From the NCBI GenBank assembly GCA_015655045.1, contig JAATFU010000005.1:124001-188000 (forward strand): 64,000 nt of DNA, read 5' to 3'. The translations under genes and the position numbers were made by a program. The notes under the pieces were generated by a model, which was given only the letters and a program-made list of their open reading frames with translations, made no database searches and was not told the origin of the DNA. The stretch is from Candidatus Saccharimonadota bacterium (GTDB taxonomy: Bacteria > Patescibacteriota > Saccharimonadia > Saccharimonadales > Saccharimonadaceae). This document shows, in pieces, positions 32,308 to 41,792 of this stretch (within the stretch, counting starts at the first letter, position 1; each line of letters opens with the position of its first letter).

Positions 32308-33000
32308 ATGAAATTAACGACGCTTAACTTACAGGGCTTTACCGATTGGGCTGCCCGTCAACCAGCTATCCTTGATTACCTTAGACGAACGAATGCAGAT
32401 ATTATTTTCTTTCAAGAAGCCGTTTTTCTGCCTGAACTATCTCCCTTTAATCAAGCCCAACTCTTAAACCAAACTCTTCAGTACCCATACGAACACAGTT
32501 CAATCACCCGCTTGCAGGTTGGACTTGAATATCAGACGTTCCGCGAAGGCTTAGTAGTCCTTAGTAAATTTCCCATTGTAAAGACTGATGCAATTATTCT
32601 TAAAAAGGCACCTCATGACGAGCTTAACCGCATCATCCAACTGGTAGATGTGGTGATGGGTGATCAAATAATTAAGCTAGCCAATATTCACTTCTCTATT
32701 ACCGACGTTGAAGACTTTGCGACAGCTCACCTCGAAGAGACGCTATCTATCCTCAGAGGTCGCCAGGAAACTCGACTCATTGCTGGTGATTTTAATTTGG
32801 ATAGTCTCGATGCTTCAGCCCCACTCTGGCAGGATGAATATACAACCTCCGCGACCATTCCGTATATCTCTTACCCTCAGATGGCTAAGCGTAATGATTA
32901 CATCCTTATTCCTAAACACGACGTCTTTCGAGATATGTTTATTTCAGGTGATAGTTTATCGGACCATCGGGCCCTTACGGTTGATATTACTCTTACTTAG
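32308..33000 (+). CDS. Endonuclease/exonuclease/phosphatase (EEP) family protein (230 aa)
   Basis: Compact EEP fold: LTTLNLQGF, the metal-binding Glu in ADIIFFQEAVF, the catalytic IAGDFNLDSLD near residue 172, and the terminal SDHRALTVDI with the catalytic Asp-His. It could cut DNA, RNA or a phosphoester; AP endonuclease features are not evident. ATG 32308 is chosen because TGC TACACT (32293-32301) ends 6 nt before it. The 3' end overlaps the convergent rny by 8 bp. Confidence 0.85.
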   Translation: MKLTTLNLQGFTDWAARQPAILDYLRRTNADIIFFQEAVFLPELSPFNQAQLLNQTLQYPYEHSSITRLQVGLEYQTFREGLVVLSKFPIVKTDAIILKKAPHDELNRIIQLVDVVMGDQIIKLANIHFSITDVEDFATAHLEETLSILRGRQETRLIAGDFNLDSLDASAPLWQDEYTTSATIPYISYPQMAKRNDYILIPKHDVFRDMFISGDSLSDHRALTVDITLT

Positions 33001-34483
33001 CAAATTCAATTGCTCGAGTCTCACGAATCACGTTAACCTTAATAGTCCCAGGGTACTGCATCGTGCTTTCAATCTTTGTCGCGATATCACGAGCAAGCTT
33101 AATGGCACTAAGATCATCGATTGCCTTCGGACTCACAATCACCCGGACTTCACGACCAGCGCTAATTGCATAGGCTTTGTCGATACCATTAAAACTCAGA
33201 GCGATATTTTCAAGTTCACGCATACGTTCAACGAAGTTCTCTGCACTAATATTACGGGCACCTGGACGAGCCGCCGAGAGCGCATCACAGACACGCACAA
33301 TTAAAGCCTCTGGTGTTGTGGCCTCAATATCGTCATGGTGAGCTTCGATTGCGTGAACGATGCGCTCATCCATACCATATTTCCGTGCTAATTCTGCGCC
33401 AATGTGGTGATGCTTGCCTTCAATTTTATGCGTCACTGCCTTGCCCACGTCGTGAAGAAGGGTGGCAATCTTTGTAATACGTACATCGGCACCAATTTCT
33501 TCAGCAATCAACCCTGCCATATGAGCCATTTCAGTACTATGCATAAGGACATTTTGACCATAACTCGTGCGAAACTTCAATTCTCCGAGTAGGTGAAGCA
33601 TTTCTTTAGGAATGCCGACAACCCCCACTTCACGCGCAGCATCTTCACCAGCCCGCATGACCTGTTTCTCAATTTCCTTCTCGGCCTTCACGACAACTTC
33701 TTCGATCCGTCCGGGATGAATTCGACCATCTTTCATGAGCATCTCGAGTGCTTCGCGGGCAACTTGCCGACGCATTGGATCAAAGCTACTGAGGATAATC
33801 ATGCCTGGCGTATCGTCAACTAAGATGTCGACACCAGTGGCTCGTTGCAAAGCTTGAATGTTGCGCCCCTCTTTGCCGATAATACGTCCCTTCATCTCAT
33901 CATCGGTAAGACGAAGTGCGGTCACGGTTCGTTCGGCGGTCACCTCGCTACTCATGCGCTCCATGGCAGTCACAAGAATAGTCTGTGCGTGCTCTTCAAC
34001 GTCATCCATAGCATCTTTTTGTAGCTTTGTAATAAGCCCGACTAGGTCTTGCCGAATATCACGTTCCGTCATCTTCATCAGATGTTCCTCGGCTTCTTTT
34101 TTGCTCAGCTTCGCAATCTTTTCAAGCTTATCCTGTTGCTTGACGCGAATTGCCCGAATTTCGCCTTTTAATGCTTCGGCCTCATCTTCTTGAGCACGTA
34201 ACTTATCAGCTCGCTTATCAAGATCATCAAATTTCTTATCGAGTGTTGTTTCGCGCTCTGCCAAACGATCTTCAGTTCGCTTCCATTCTTTACGTCGCTC
34301 CGTCTCGAGCTCGAGTGCTTCGTCTTTAGCTTTGAGGATAATGTCACTCGCTTTTGTTTTCGCGCTAGCAACCTCTTTCTCGGCCTTCAGCTTTCCGCTT
34401 GCGGCTCGACGCCTGTCATAGACAATAGTACCTGTCCCACCAACAAGCAGCCCCACAATGGCGGCAATAATACCTGGTATCAT
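32993..34483 (-). CDS. rny: Ribonuclease Y (496 aa)
   Basis: The membrane-anchored endoribonuclease that starts mRNA decay. An N-terminal helix (IPGIIAAIVGLLVGGTGTIV) is followed by a long coiled coil (residues about 25-190), a KH domain (GRIIGKEGRNIQALQ) and an HD domain (MHSTEMAHMAGLIAEEIG, ATLLHDVGKAVTH). Length is near the usual 510-520. AAGGA lies 7 nt before ATG 34483; the longer frame upstream has no support. The mRNA leader is unusually long for this window (about 130 nt) and is predicted to begin with a stem-loop. Confidence 0.96.
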   Translation of the reverse strand: MIPGIIAAIVGLLVGGTGTIVYDRRRAASGKLKAEKEVASAKTKASDIILKAKDEALELETERRKEWKRTEDRLAERETTLDKKFDDLDKRADKLRAQEDEAEALKGEIRAIRVKQQDKLEKIAKLSKKEAEEHLMKMTERDIRQDLVGLITKLQKDAMDDVEEHAQTILVTAMERMSSEVTAERTVTALRLTDDEMKGRIIGKEGRNIQALQRATGVDILVDDTPGMIILSSFDPMRRQVAREALEMLMKDGRIHPGRIEEVVVKAEKEIEKQVMRAGEDAAREVGVVGIPKEMLHLLGELKFRTSYGQNVLMHSTEMAHMAGLIAEEIGADVRITKIATLLHDVGKAVTHKIEGKHHHIGAELARKYGMDERIVHAIEAHHDDIEATTPEALIVRVCDALSAARPGARNISAENFVERMRELENIALSFNGIDKAYAISAGREVRVIVSPKAIDDLSAIKLARDIATKIESTMQYPGTIKVNVIRETRAIEFAK

Positions 34484-34593
34484 AATATGTTCCTTTCCTC
34501 GCAATGACCTCTTTGGCAATGATGCGGTACAAAGAAATGAGTGTCTATCAAATGTTCAAGCGGTCAAACGCGTCGGTTTCAAAAAGTTTTCAG

Positions 34594-34625
34594 AAGTTTA
34601 CAATAGTAAACTTATTTTTATTGTA
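34594..34625 (-). promoter_or_regulatory. Possible rny promoter and 5'-terminal stem-loop
   Basis: Minus strand TACAAT (34625-34620) would start transcription near 34613, exactly where the inverted repeat AAGTTTAC-N4-GTAAACTT (34613-34594) begins. The layout parallels that at hsp20. No clear -35. Confidence 0.35.
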
Positions 34626-34769
34626 GCGCCTTTTATATCTGAGCTGCAAGTCATTAAGAGATTATGAAATAAATCTTACGTCTTAGAATGAAAGATGCTT
34701 ATGTTAATAGTAATTTAATTGATTACCCGTATACTAGGAAGAACAAGTAAATAAGGGGCTAGTCGTACT

Positions 34770-36161
34770 ATGTCAAACCGTACCGTAAAATCTTCAAGCA
34801 ATAAATTTACTTTCCTTTCGACACCTCGCAAAATTATCATTATCTTACTCATTGGCTTTGTACTGAGTGCAGCGACGGCATTCTTACTTGGCCGCTTCTA
34901 CACAAGCCTGCTTGTTCAACGAGTAAACTCGTTTGTTCAAAGCGTTGACCCGGCTGACATTGTTCAACTAAAGAATACTACCCTACCTGATAGCCAAGTC
35001 CCCTACCAGAAGGTCAAGGCAAAACTCAGCTCCCTCAAGCAGGTCTATACCGAGACTCGCTTTGTCTATATCATGGACAAAGAGAATGACAAAGTCTACT
35101 TCTTGGCCGACTCCGAGCCGAGTACTAGCCCTGTCTACTCAGCCCGTCATTCGTACTACCCAGAAGCTACTCCAGCTCTCAAAGCTCTTTTTGACAACAA
35201 GAAATCTTTTGTCGAAGGACCAGTCCATGATGCATACGGTACCTGGTTTTCGGCACTTACTCCGATCGTAGATGCAAACGGCACTGTCGTTGCGATCATG
35301 GGTGTGGACGTGCCGATTACAAGTTACGCCTCAGTTATCCTCGGTATTGGGTCAAGTCCACTGCTAATCGCGATTGCCGTGTCAACGGCGGTCGCTTTCT
35401 ATGACGCTGGGCGTCGTCGTCGACTTGAGGCATTACGTTTTCAGATTGAGCTCTCAGCTATTGCCTCGCATGAACTGCAAGAGCCGCTAGAAGGCATTCG
35501 CTGGGGTGAGGAACAGTTACTTCTGGGTGGCCTCAATGAATCGCAACAGAAATTGCTCCAAGTTATGCGCGAGAGTACTCTCCGTCTCCAAAAGAGTATT
35601 GAAGACATACTCCAACTTGCCGACATTGGGAACGAACAGCCAACTACGATGAGTATGGTATCACTCGATGTAGTGCCGGTCGTTCAAGAAACAATCAAGG
35701 CGCAGACCGAAGCCGCCCAGGCTGAAGATATTCAGTTACAGTTCGACACTTCGTGGCCAGTTCACATTATTACCCACGGCAATGATTCCCAACTCCGTCG
35801 AGTCTTTAGTAATTTGATAGCCAGTAGTATTAATTATGCAAGTCACGGACATAAACTACTCTTTATATATTCTCAGAAGGATCGACAGCACCTCATCCAA
35901 ATTCGTCATGAAGGTGCTCACGTTCCTAAGAAACAACTTGATCATGTGTTCGATGGCTTCTATAACCCAAGTAACAAATTCCGTAATACAATCAGTGGGG
36001 CTGGCATGGGGCTATTCCTTGCTCGAAGTATTATCGAACAACACGGTGGCCGCCTATGGCTTGAGTCGACCGACGATATTAACGTGACCGTCTATATTAC
36101 ATTGCCTATAGTGATTGCGGCAGCCAATTCGCTTGCCTCCACCTCCTCTCATCCTGCCTAG
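34770..36161 (+). CDS. Membrane sensor histidine kinase with degenerate ATP-binding domain (463 aa)
   Basis: Two transmembrane helices (about residues 20-42 and 193-212) bracket an external Cache/PAS-like sensor (TRFVYIMDKENDKVYFLADS). The H-box is present (IASHELQEPLEGIRW) with its phospho-acceptor His. The ATP domain is unusual: the N-box reads NLIASSINYAS where the Mg-binding Asn is Ser, and the G1 box reads IRHEGAHVP with the adenine-binding Asp replaced by His, while G2 (GAGMGLFLARSII) is intact. It may be a weak or dead kinase. No response regulator adjoins it. AAGGGG lies 11 nt upstream; TATACT is at 34730-34735. Confidence 0.82.
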   Translation: MSNRTVKSSSNKFTFLSTPRKIIIILLIGFVLSAATAFLLGRFYTSLLVQRVNSFVQSVDPADIVQLKNTTLPDSQVPYQKVKAKLSSLKQVYTETRFVYIMDKENDKVYFLADSEPSTSPVYSARHSYYPEATPALKALFDNKKSFVEGPVHDAYGTWFSALTPIVDANGTVVAIMGVDVPITSYASVILGIGSSPLLIAIAVSTAVAFYDAGRRRRLEALRFQIELSAIASHELQEPLEGIRWGEEQLLLGGLNESQQKLLQVMRESTLRLQKSIEDILQLADIGNEQPTTMSMVSLDVVPVVQETIKAQTEAAQAEDIQLQFDTSWPVHIITHGNDSQLRRVFSNLIASSINYASHGHKLLFIYSQKDRQHLIQIRHEGAHVPKKQLDHVFDGFYNPSNKFRNTISGAGMGLFLARSIIEQHGGRLWLESTDDINVTVYITLPIVIAAANSLASTSSHPA

Positions 36162-36197
36162 GAGATCGCTTTGGCAGCCACTAACTGCTCGTTTACA

Positions 36198-36584
36198 TTA
36201 CTTACGTGGTTGCGTAATATGTGCATCGCTCCCATAAAAGGGCATCACGAGTTTGTCGTTTTCACCACGAGCTAGTCTGTCGAGCACCCCTGTTTGCCAA
36301 TGCTCACCTTGCCCACCTACAATAGGTATCTGTTCACTATCGGCAATCGTATTAAAAACCGTTAAGCCAATTCGAAGACCCGTAAAACTACCGGGGCCTT
36401 GATATGCCCCTAAACCAGTAATGTCGTGCCAGGCATATCCATACTGGGTAAGCGTAGTATCAAGATAACGCAATAATCCTTGAGCGAGGCTCCGATCGGC
36501 TTGCCAATGTTCGGTGAAGCGCCGCGCACCATCGACGAGCGTGACGTAACAGATCGGGGTACTCGTATCGAGTAAGAGAATCAT
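36198..36584 (-). CDS. tsaB: TsaB-like t6A synthesis protein, N-terminal lobe only (128 aa)
   Basis: TsaB partners TsaD and TsaE in making N6-threonylcarbamoyladenosine at position 37 of tRNAs. The N-terminal ASKHA lobe is clear (ILLLDTSTPICYVTLV, and GAYQGPGSFTGLRIGLTVFN). The C-terminal lobe of the usual 220-230-aa protein is missing, and the chain stops at about residue 128 with no downstream homologous frame. ATG 36584 overlaps the tsaE stop (ATGA); the frame 6 codons upstream lies inside tsaE. Confidence 0.85.
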   Translation of the reverse strand: MILLLDTSTPICYVTLVDGARRFTEHWQADRSLAQGLLRYLDTTLTQYGYAWHDITGLGAYQGPGSFTGLRIGLTVFNTIADSEQIPIVGGQGEHWQTGVLDRLARGENDKLVMPFYGSDAHITQPRK

Positions 36585-37033
36585 AGTTGTTTCTCCACCC
36601 ATTGAGCTCGAGAGCCACCACTTGTTATATCGAGTTGACGCTCAGTCTCAGTTATCGGCGTAATACGAATTGTGAGGCGATCGGCCGGAAGAGTATCACC
36701 CACGAGCTCAGCCCACTCAATCAGAGTAATAGTTTGAGGATCAGCGACTACTTCAGCAAGTTCAGCCTTCATGATACCTGGGTCGTTCAAGCGATAGAAA
36801 TCATAATGGGCCATCCGCAAGCCCTCTCGTCCCGTATAGACACGGCTAATCGTAAAGCTCGGGCTTTGAACATCCTCATCAATGCCAAGCCCGAGAGCGA
36901 TACCCTTAGCAAGGGTCGTCTTTCCAGCCCCCACGTCACCCACCAATTCGATAATCACTCCACCAACTAGCAGACCGCCGAGACGTGCTCCAAAGTCAGT
37001 CATATCTTTGACACCGGTAATCTGAATATTCAT
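36581..37033 (-). CDS. tsaE: TsaE, ATPase of tRNA t6A synthesis (150 aa)
   Basis: A P-loop ATPase: VIIELVGDVGAGKTTLAKG (Walker A), VQSPSFTISRVY (switch-like motif), MAHYDFYRL and ITLIEWAE (Walker B). It regulates the TsaBD complex. ATG 37033 has no ribosome binding site; TATACT and TACTAT hexamers lie 9 and 7 nt upstream. It is coupled to tsaB by a 4-bp overlap and divergent from pilB. Confidence 0.94.
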   Translation of the reverse strand: MNIQITGVKDMTDFGARLGGLLVGGVIIELVGDVGAGKTTLAKGIALGLGIDEDVQSPSFTISRVYTGREGLRMAHYDFYRLNDPGIMKAELAEVVADPQTITLIEWAELVGDTLPADRLTIRITPITETERQLDITSGGSRAQWVEKQL

Positions 37034-37098
37034 GTATTCTATAGTATATATCATCTGGCGTATTTGAGTCTCGTCAACTACAATAGAGCGTAAGCAGT

Positions 37099-38880
37099 AT
37101 GCGTATTTCAGATGAGACGATCGAAAAATTGCTCTTACGCAGTGGTGTGGCTACTGTTGAGCAAATCAACACGCTTAAAGAAGAGGGCGTGACTTCGAGA
37201 CGCCCCTTAAAAGATCTAGTCATCGAAGGTCACATTATTGATGAAACCGCTCTTATCAAGGCCTTCGCCGAATACGCTCAGATTCCCTTTATCGAACTTG
37301 ATCCCCGCGATATTCCCTCAGATATCTTAAATAAGATCCCTGAACGGGTGGCGAGACAATACAATGCGGTGCTCTTTAAAATCGACGACGCGGGCGTGTA
37401 TCATCTCGCCATGGAAGACCCTGATGATGTCCAGGCTGTCAACTTCATCGAAAAAGAGATTGGTACCAATACCAAAATTTACATTGCACCTCGAGATAAC
37501 ATTCTGGCGGCCCTTGAAAACTACCGCGGAGATGTTAACAAAGAGCTCAACGAAGTCATCGAGATCCAACGTGCCGATGACGTTCAGGCTCAAACCATCA
37601 CCGAGCAGGATATTGCCGAGGACTCACCAATTGCACAAACCATTAACCTCTTGCTCGAATACGCTATTCGATCCCATGCCAGTGATATTCACATTGAACC
37701 ACGCGAGGATTTTGTCCAGATTCGATACCGTATCGATGGAGTCTTAAAGGAAGTCAACCGCCTACCTCGTAGCGTCCTAAACGCCCTTATTAGTCGTATT
37801 AAAATTCTCTCAAACCTTAAGATCGACGAACGACGCGTACCCCAAGATGGCCGATTTAAGATTAATGTCGCGGGCAAGCAGTATGCTCTGCGTGTCAGTA
37901 CTATCCCTGTTTCAGATGGGGAGAAGACCGTGATGCGTATCCTTGATGAATCTAACCAGGCAGTGAGTTTAAAGTCACTGGGCTACTGGGGCAGGTCACT
38001 TACCATTATGAATGAAGTTATGACCGAGCCTAACGGCATGGTACTCATTACAGGCCCGACCGGAAGCGGAAAATCCACGAGTTTGTTTAGCGTCCTCACG
38101 CTTCTCAACACGCCAGACGTTAATATTTCAACCATCGAAGACCCGATTGAATATAAGATTCCCGGTGTTAATCAAACCCAAACGAATCCAAAGGCCGGTA
38201 TGACTTTCGCCAACGGTTTACGCGCCCTCCTTCGTCAAGATCCAAACATTATTATGATCGGGGAAATCCGTGATAGCGAGACAGCCGACCTTGGCATTCA
38301 AGCCGCACTAACGGGGCACTTGGTCTTTAGTACCCTCCACACCAATAATGCTGCCACGTCACTGCCACGTTTACTCGATATGAACATTGAGCCGTTCTTA
38401 ATCGCCAGTACTATCAAAGCTGTCGTCGGCCAGCGTCTTGTACGACGCCTTGAGAGAGCAACGCGCAAGAGTTACACACCGACCGAGCAAGAGAAACAGG
38501 CTATCACCCAACTGTTTAACCTCCAGCCGGGCCAAGATTTTTCCTACATTCACGAACTTGAAAAGCAAGCTGCGTCGGAAGGGCTAGGGGGTGATACGCC
38601 TTTAAGTACCGATGAACATGGGATCAATACCATTTGGCGAGCCGATCCTTCTAGTAACGACGATGGGGCACTTGGTGGTTACAAAGGTCGTATTGGGGTG
38701 TATGAAGTGCTCGCAAACACCCCAGCGATTCAACAGCTTATTATGAGCAATGCTAACAGTAGCCAAATCCAAAAGCAGGCAACCACTGAGGGTATGGTTA
38801 CTATGCAGACTGACGGTCTTATTAAGGCGCTCCGTGGTGAAACAACAATCGAAGAAGTCTTGAGGGTCAGTAAGGAATAG
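37099..38880 (+). CDS. pilB: Type IV pilus extension ATPase PilB / GspE (593 aa)
   Basis: The hexameric ATPase that powers pilus assembly. The N-terminal T2SSE_N domain (residues about 1-150) precedes the ATPase core: ITGPTGSGKSTSLFSVL (Walker A), ISTIEDPIEYKIPGVNQTQ (Asp box), GLRALLRQDPNIIMIGEIRD (Walker B) and TGHLVFSTLHTNNAATSL (His box). The four-Cys zinc motif normally present between RLVRRL and the GYKGRIGVYEVL segment is absent: that whole stretch has no Cys. pilC follows 2 nt later. Confidence 0.95.
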   Translation: MRISDETIEKLLLRSGVATVEQINTLKEEGVTSRRPLKDLVIEGHIIDETALIKAFAEYAQIPFIELDPRDIPSDILNKIPERVARQYNAVLFKIDDAGVYHLAMEDPDDVQAVNFIEKEIGTNTKIYIAPRDNILAALENYRGDVNKELNEVIEIQRADDVQAQTITEQDIAEDSPIAQTINLLLEYAIRSHASDIHIEPREDFVQIRYRIDGVLKEVNRLPRSVLNALISRIKILSNLKIDERRVPQDGRFKINVAGKQYALRVSTIPVSDGEKTVMRILDESNQAVSLKSLGYWGRSLTIMNEVMTEPNGMVLITGPTGSGKSTSLFSVLTLLNTPDVNISTIEDPIEYKIPGVNQTQTNPKAGMTFANGLRALLRQDPNIIMIGEIRDSETADLGIQAALTGHLVFSTLHTNNAATSLPRLLDMNIEPFLIASTIKAVVGQRLVRRLERATRKSYTPTEQEKQAITQLFNLQPGQDFSYIHELEKQAASEGLGGDTPLSTDEHGINTIWRADPSSNDDGALGGYKGRIGVYEVLANTPAIQQLIMSNANSSQIQKQATTEGMVTMQTDGLIKALRGETTIEEVLRVSKE

Positions 38881-38882
38881 CT

Positions 38883-40109
38883 ATGACCTCATTTCTCTAT
38901 ATTGCGACAGATAATAAAGGTGGCTCCATAACAGGCTCGCTCGACTCAACCGATCGAGCGTCCGTCATCGCTGCTCTTGTGAAACAGGGCCTGCGACCCA
39001 TTAGTATCAAAGAGGGCTCCTCAGGGCTGAGTGGCCTTAGCTTTGGCAATCTATTCAATCAAAACAAGGTAAAAACCGAACATATGGTTATGTTCACCCG
39101 TGAGTTAGCGGCAATGGTAGGAGCGGGCGTACCACTCCTTCGTTCCCTCACCTCACTCAGTAGTCACACCGAGAGTGTAGCGCTTAAAACGGTACTGAGT
39201 TCAGTGATTAAAGATGTCGAAGGCGGTGCCTCACTTGGTGGAGCACTCGCCAAACACCCTACTACGTTTAGCGATATTTATATCAATATGGTGAAAGCGG
39301 GTGAATCGGGTGGAATCTTGGACGAAATCTTAAAACGACTTGCCGCCCAGCAAGAAAATAGCGCCTCAATTCGTAAAAAAATCAAAGGCGCCATGACCTA
39401 CCCGCTGGTATTAGTTTCCATTACCATCCTTGCCTTCTTTGGGCTGATGATCTTTGTCATCCCTCAAATCGGTAAGATCCTCACTGATATGGGCGGGCCA
39501 GATGCGAAGCTGCCGGGCCTGACTCTTGGCATGCTTGCTATTAGTGGTTTCCTGACCCACTTCTGGTGGCTCGTCATTCCGGGTATTCTCGCCATTATTT
39601 ATGGTGTCAGACGCTACCTTAAAACCGCCAAAGGGCGTAGCCAATTTCACCATTTAGTCCTGAGACTACCCGGTATCAGCACGATTATTAAAAAGGTGGC
39701 TGTGGCACGCTTTGCTCGGACCTTCTCGGCCCTCATGGGCGCAGGCGTCCCCGTCCTAGAAGCCCTCGATGTTACCTCTCGTGCACTGGGAAATGTCGTC
39801 TTTGAAGAAGCACTCCAAGACGCCGCCAGACAAGTCAAAAACGGCAAAACACTTTCCAGTGTCATTGAAGTTAATCCCCTGTTTCCCCCCATTGTCTCGC
39901 AAATGCTTTCCGTCGGTGAAGAAACGGGACAAACCGATAGCGTGCTAATTAAGGTAGCCGACTTCTACGAAGAAGAGGTTGACGTAGCTATCGATAGCCT
40001 TAGCTCAATTATTGAACCAGTTATGATCGTACTAATGGGAACCATGGTAGGGCTTATCGCAGCCAGCGTTATGTTGCCAATTGCAAGCCTTGCCCAGAAC
40101 GTGAAGTAA
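38883..40109 (+). CDS. pilC: Type IV pilus inner-membrane platform protein PilC / GspF (408 aa)
   Basis: Two T2SSF domains of about 120 residues, each with the expected sequence: FTRELAAMVGAGVPLLRSL and FARTFSALMGAGVPVLEAL. GGASLGGALAKHPTTFSDIY and ESGGILDEILKRLA are typical. There are three transmembrane helices (about residues 170-190, 218-238 and 375-400). It links PilB to the pilus base. It lies directly after pilB in the same operon. Confidence 0.95.
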   Translation: MTSFLYIATDNKGGSITGSLDSTDRASVIAALVKQGLRPISIKEGSSGLSGLSFGNLFNQNKVKTEHMVMFTRELAAMVGAGVPLLRSLTSLSSHTESVALKTVLSSVIKDVEGGASLGGALAKHPTTFSDIYINMVKAGESGGILDEILKRLAAQQENSASIRKKIKGAMTYPLVLVSITILAFFGLMIFVIPQIGKILTDMGGPDAKLPGLTLGMLAISGFLTHFWWLVIPGILAIIYGVRRYLKTAKGRSQFHHLVLRLPGISTIIKKVAVARFARTFSALMGAGVPVLEALDVTSRALGNVVFEEALQDAARQVKNGKTLSSVIEVNPLFPPIVSQMLSVGEETGQTDSVLIKVADFYEEEVDVAIDSLSSIIEPVMIVLMGTMVGLIAASVMLPIASLAQNVK

Positions 40110-40167
40110 GCATAGATTACCCATGATGCTCATGCTATAATTATAAGCAAAAGCACCAGTGGGCATC

Positions 40168-41223
40168 ATGGCAAAATTATTCTATAGAGACAAACCAATT
40201 ATTGGACTTGACATCAGTAACACTGGTATTAAAGCCATGGCTATTGACGTTAAGCGCTGGCTTGTGCTTGGGTATGGTTCAATTGACCTTGATCCCGTTA
40301 AGGTCAAGGAGTCACTCGAGGGTACCAGCACCTATGTAGCAGATAATATTCGCCTCCTCTTTAAGGAGAAGATTGTCGGCTCATTACCCAGTAATCATGT
40401 GGTTATGGGTATTCCAACAGCGCGAAGCTATTCTCGAACGTTTATGCTGCCCGTCAGTGCCGAGCGCACTCTCAAGGATGCTGTTGAGATTGAGGCGGAT
40501 CAATACATCCCCATCCCCTCTGCCACCTTATATATTGATCAGGAAATTGTTGAACGAGACAAAAAGAATTTGACGGTTCTGATGAGTGCAGTGTCGCGCA
40601 CAATTGTCGATAAGAGTATCGAGGCCGCCGAAAGTGCTGGTCTTGTCGTAACAATGGTTGAACCTGGTATGAGCGCCGTCGGTCGTCTCTTAACGAGTAC
40701 CGAAGACGGCCACCTGCTGAGCGTCATCGTTGACATTGGACCAGCCAGCACCGACATTGCTATCTTAGAGGGTGGCACGATTCGCGTGACTGGTGGTCTT
40801 GCCATTGGGGGCAACACCTTTACTCTCGATATCGCCAAAAAGCTAAACGTAACACTCGAAAACGCCCACCAGCTGAAAGTATTAAACGGTCTGAACGCGG
40901 GCCCCCGTCAAGAAAAGATTCGCTCTGCCATTGAGCCAAGCCTCAAACGAATCATTGTGGAGACTCGTCGGGTAATGCGTTATTACGCTGAGCGTTTGAA
41001 TGAAGACCATAAGATTGAACAATTGTTAGTTGTAGGTAGCGGTAGTAATACGCCCGGCATTGGTGAATACTTTACAAATGAGCTTGTTATGCCAGCTCGT
41101 GTGGCTAGCCCGTGGCAAAAACTAGACTTTGGTAAATTACCAGAACCTGCTAAACAGTTTCGTTCTCGCTATATTACGGTTGCGGGGCTGGCGCTGGTAC
41201 CACCACGGGGTATTTGGAAATGA
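40168..41223 (+). CDS. pilM: Type IV pilus assembly protein PilM (351 aa)
   Basis: An actin-like ATP-binding cytoplasmic protein that connects with PilN. IGLDISNTGIKAMAI (phosphate 1), LLSVIVDIGPASTDIAILEGG (phosphate 2) and LLVVGSGSNTPGIGEYF (adenosine motif) are seen. A TGC TATAAT (40133-40141) in the pilC-pilM gap may be an internal promoter. ATG 40168 is preferred over GTG 40159. The stop overlaps the pilN start (ATGA). Confidence 0.92.
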   Translation: MAKLFYRDKPIIGLDISNTGIKAMAIDVKRWLVLGYGSIDLDPVKVKESLEGTSTYVADNIRLLFKEKIVGSLPSNHVVMGIPTARSYSRTFMLPVSAERTLKDAVEIEADQYIPIPSATLYIDQEIVERDKKNLTVLMSAVSRTIVDKSIEAAESAGLVVTMVEPGMSAVGRLLTSTEDGHLLSVIVDIGPASTDIAILEGGTIRVTGGLAIGGNTFTLDIAKKLNVTLENAHQLKVLNGLNAGPRQEKIRSAIEPSLKRIIVETRRVMRYYAERLNEDHKIEQLLVVGSGSNTPGIGEYFTNELVMPARVASPWQKLDFGKLPEPAKQFRSRYITVAGLALVPPRGIWK

Positions 41224-41792
41224 TCAACCTTCTTCCCTATGATGCCAAGAAGCAAATCCGGGCCGCCCGAATGAACGTTGTCCTAATGCGCTATTTTATC
41301 GTGATTGGCCTGGCTGCGCTATTTTTGGCAGCTATATCTGGCGCTGTGTACGTAGTGCTTTTAAACACCCAAGAGAGTGCGAAAGCACTAACTGCCGCGA
41401 ACGAATCAAAGGCGGGGGCGTACGGCGCAGTCCAAACTCAGATCGCTAGTTTTCGCGCAAGTCTCTCAACTGCTAAGTCGGTGATTGATCAATCCGTCTC
41501 GTACTCAAATGTTTTAACTGGTATTGCTCGAGTCGTACCAAGTGGTGTTGTGCTCGATAATTTAAACCTGAGTTCGGCAACTTTCGGTGCTCCTATTACT
41601 CTGCTTGCCCATGCCCGTACAAACAAAGATGCTTTGGCGCTAAAGCAAAACTTCCAAAACTCACAACTATTCTCAGATGTAAGCTTAGTTTCGCTCGCAA
41701 CAACACCGGGAGATAGCACGGGCTACCCAACAGCCGTCTCAATTAGCGTCGTTATTAATAAAGCCGCAGCCACGGCGGTGGTAACCCAATGA
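41220..41792 (+). CDS. pilN: PilN-like type IV pilus assembly protein (190 aa)
   Basis: A bitopic membrane protein. The N-terminus MINLLPYDAKKQIRAAR carries the INLLP motif through which PilN binds PilM. One transmembrane helix (residues about 25-48) and a periplasmic-type coiled coil and ferredoxin-like domain follow. A frame starting at TTG 41214 is open, but ATG 41220 overlaps the pilM stop. It overlaps the next gene by 4 bp. Confidence 0.88.
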   Translation: MINLLPYDAKKQIRAARMNVVLMRYFIVIGLAALFLAAISGAVYVVLLNTQESAKALTAANESKAGAYGAVQTQIASFRASLSTAKSVIDQSVSYSNVLTGIARVVPSGVVLDNLNLSSATFGAPITLLAHARTNKDALALKQNFQNSQLFSDVSLVSLATTPGDSTGYPTAVSISVVINKAAATAVVTQ

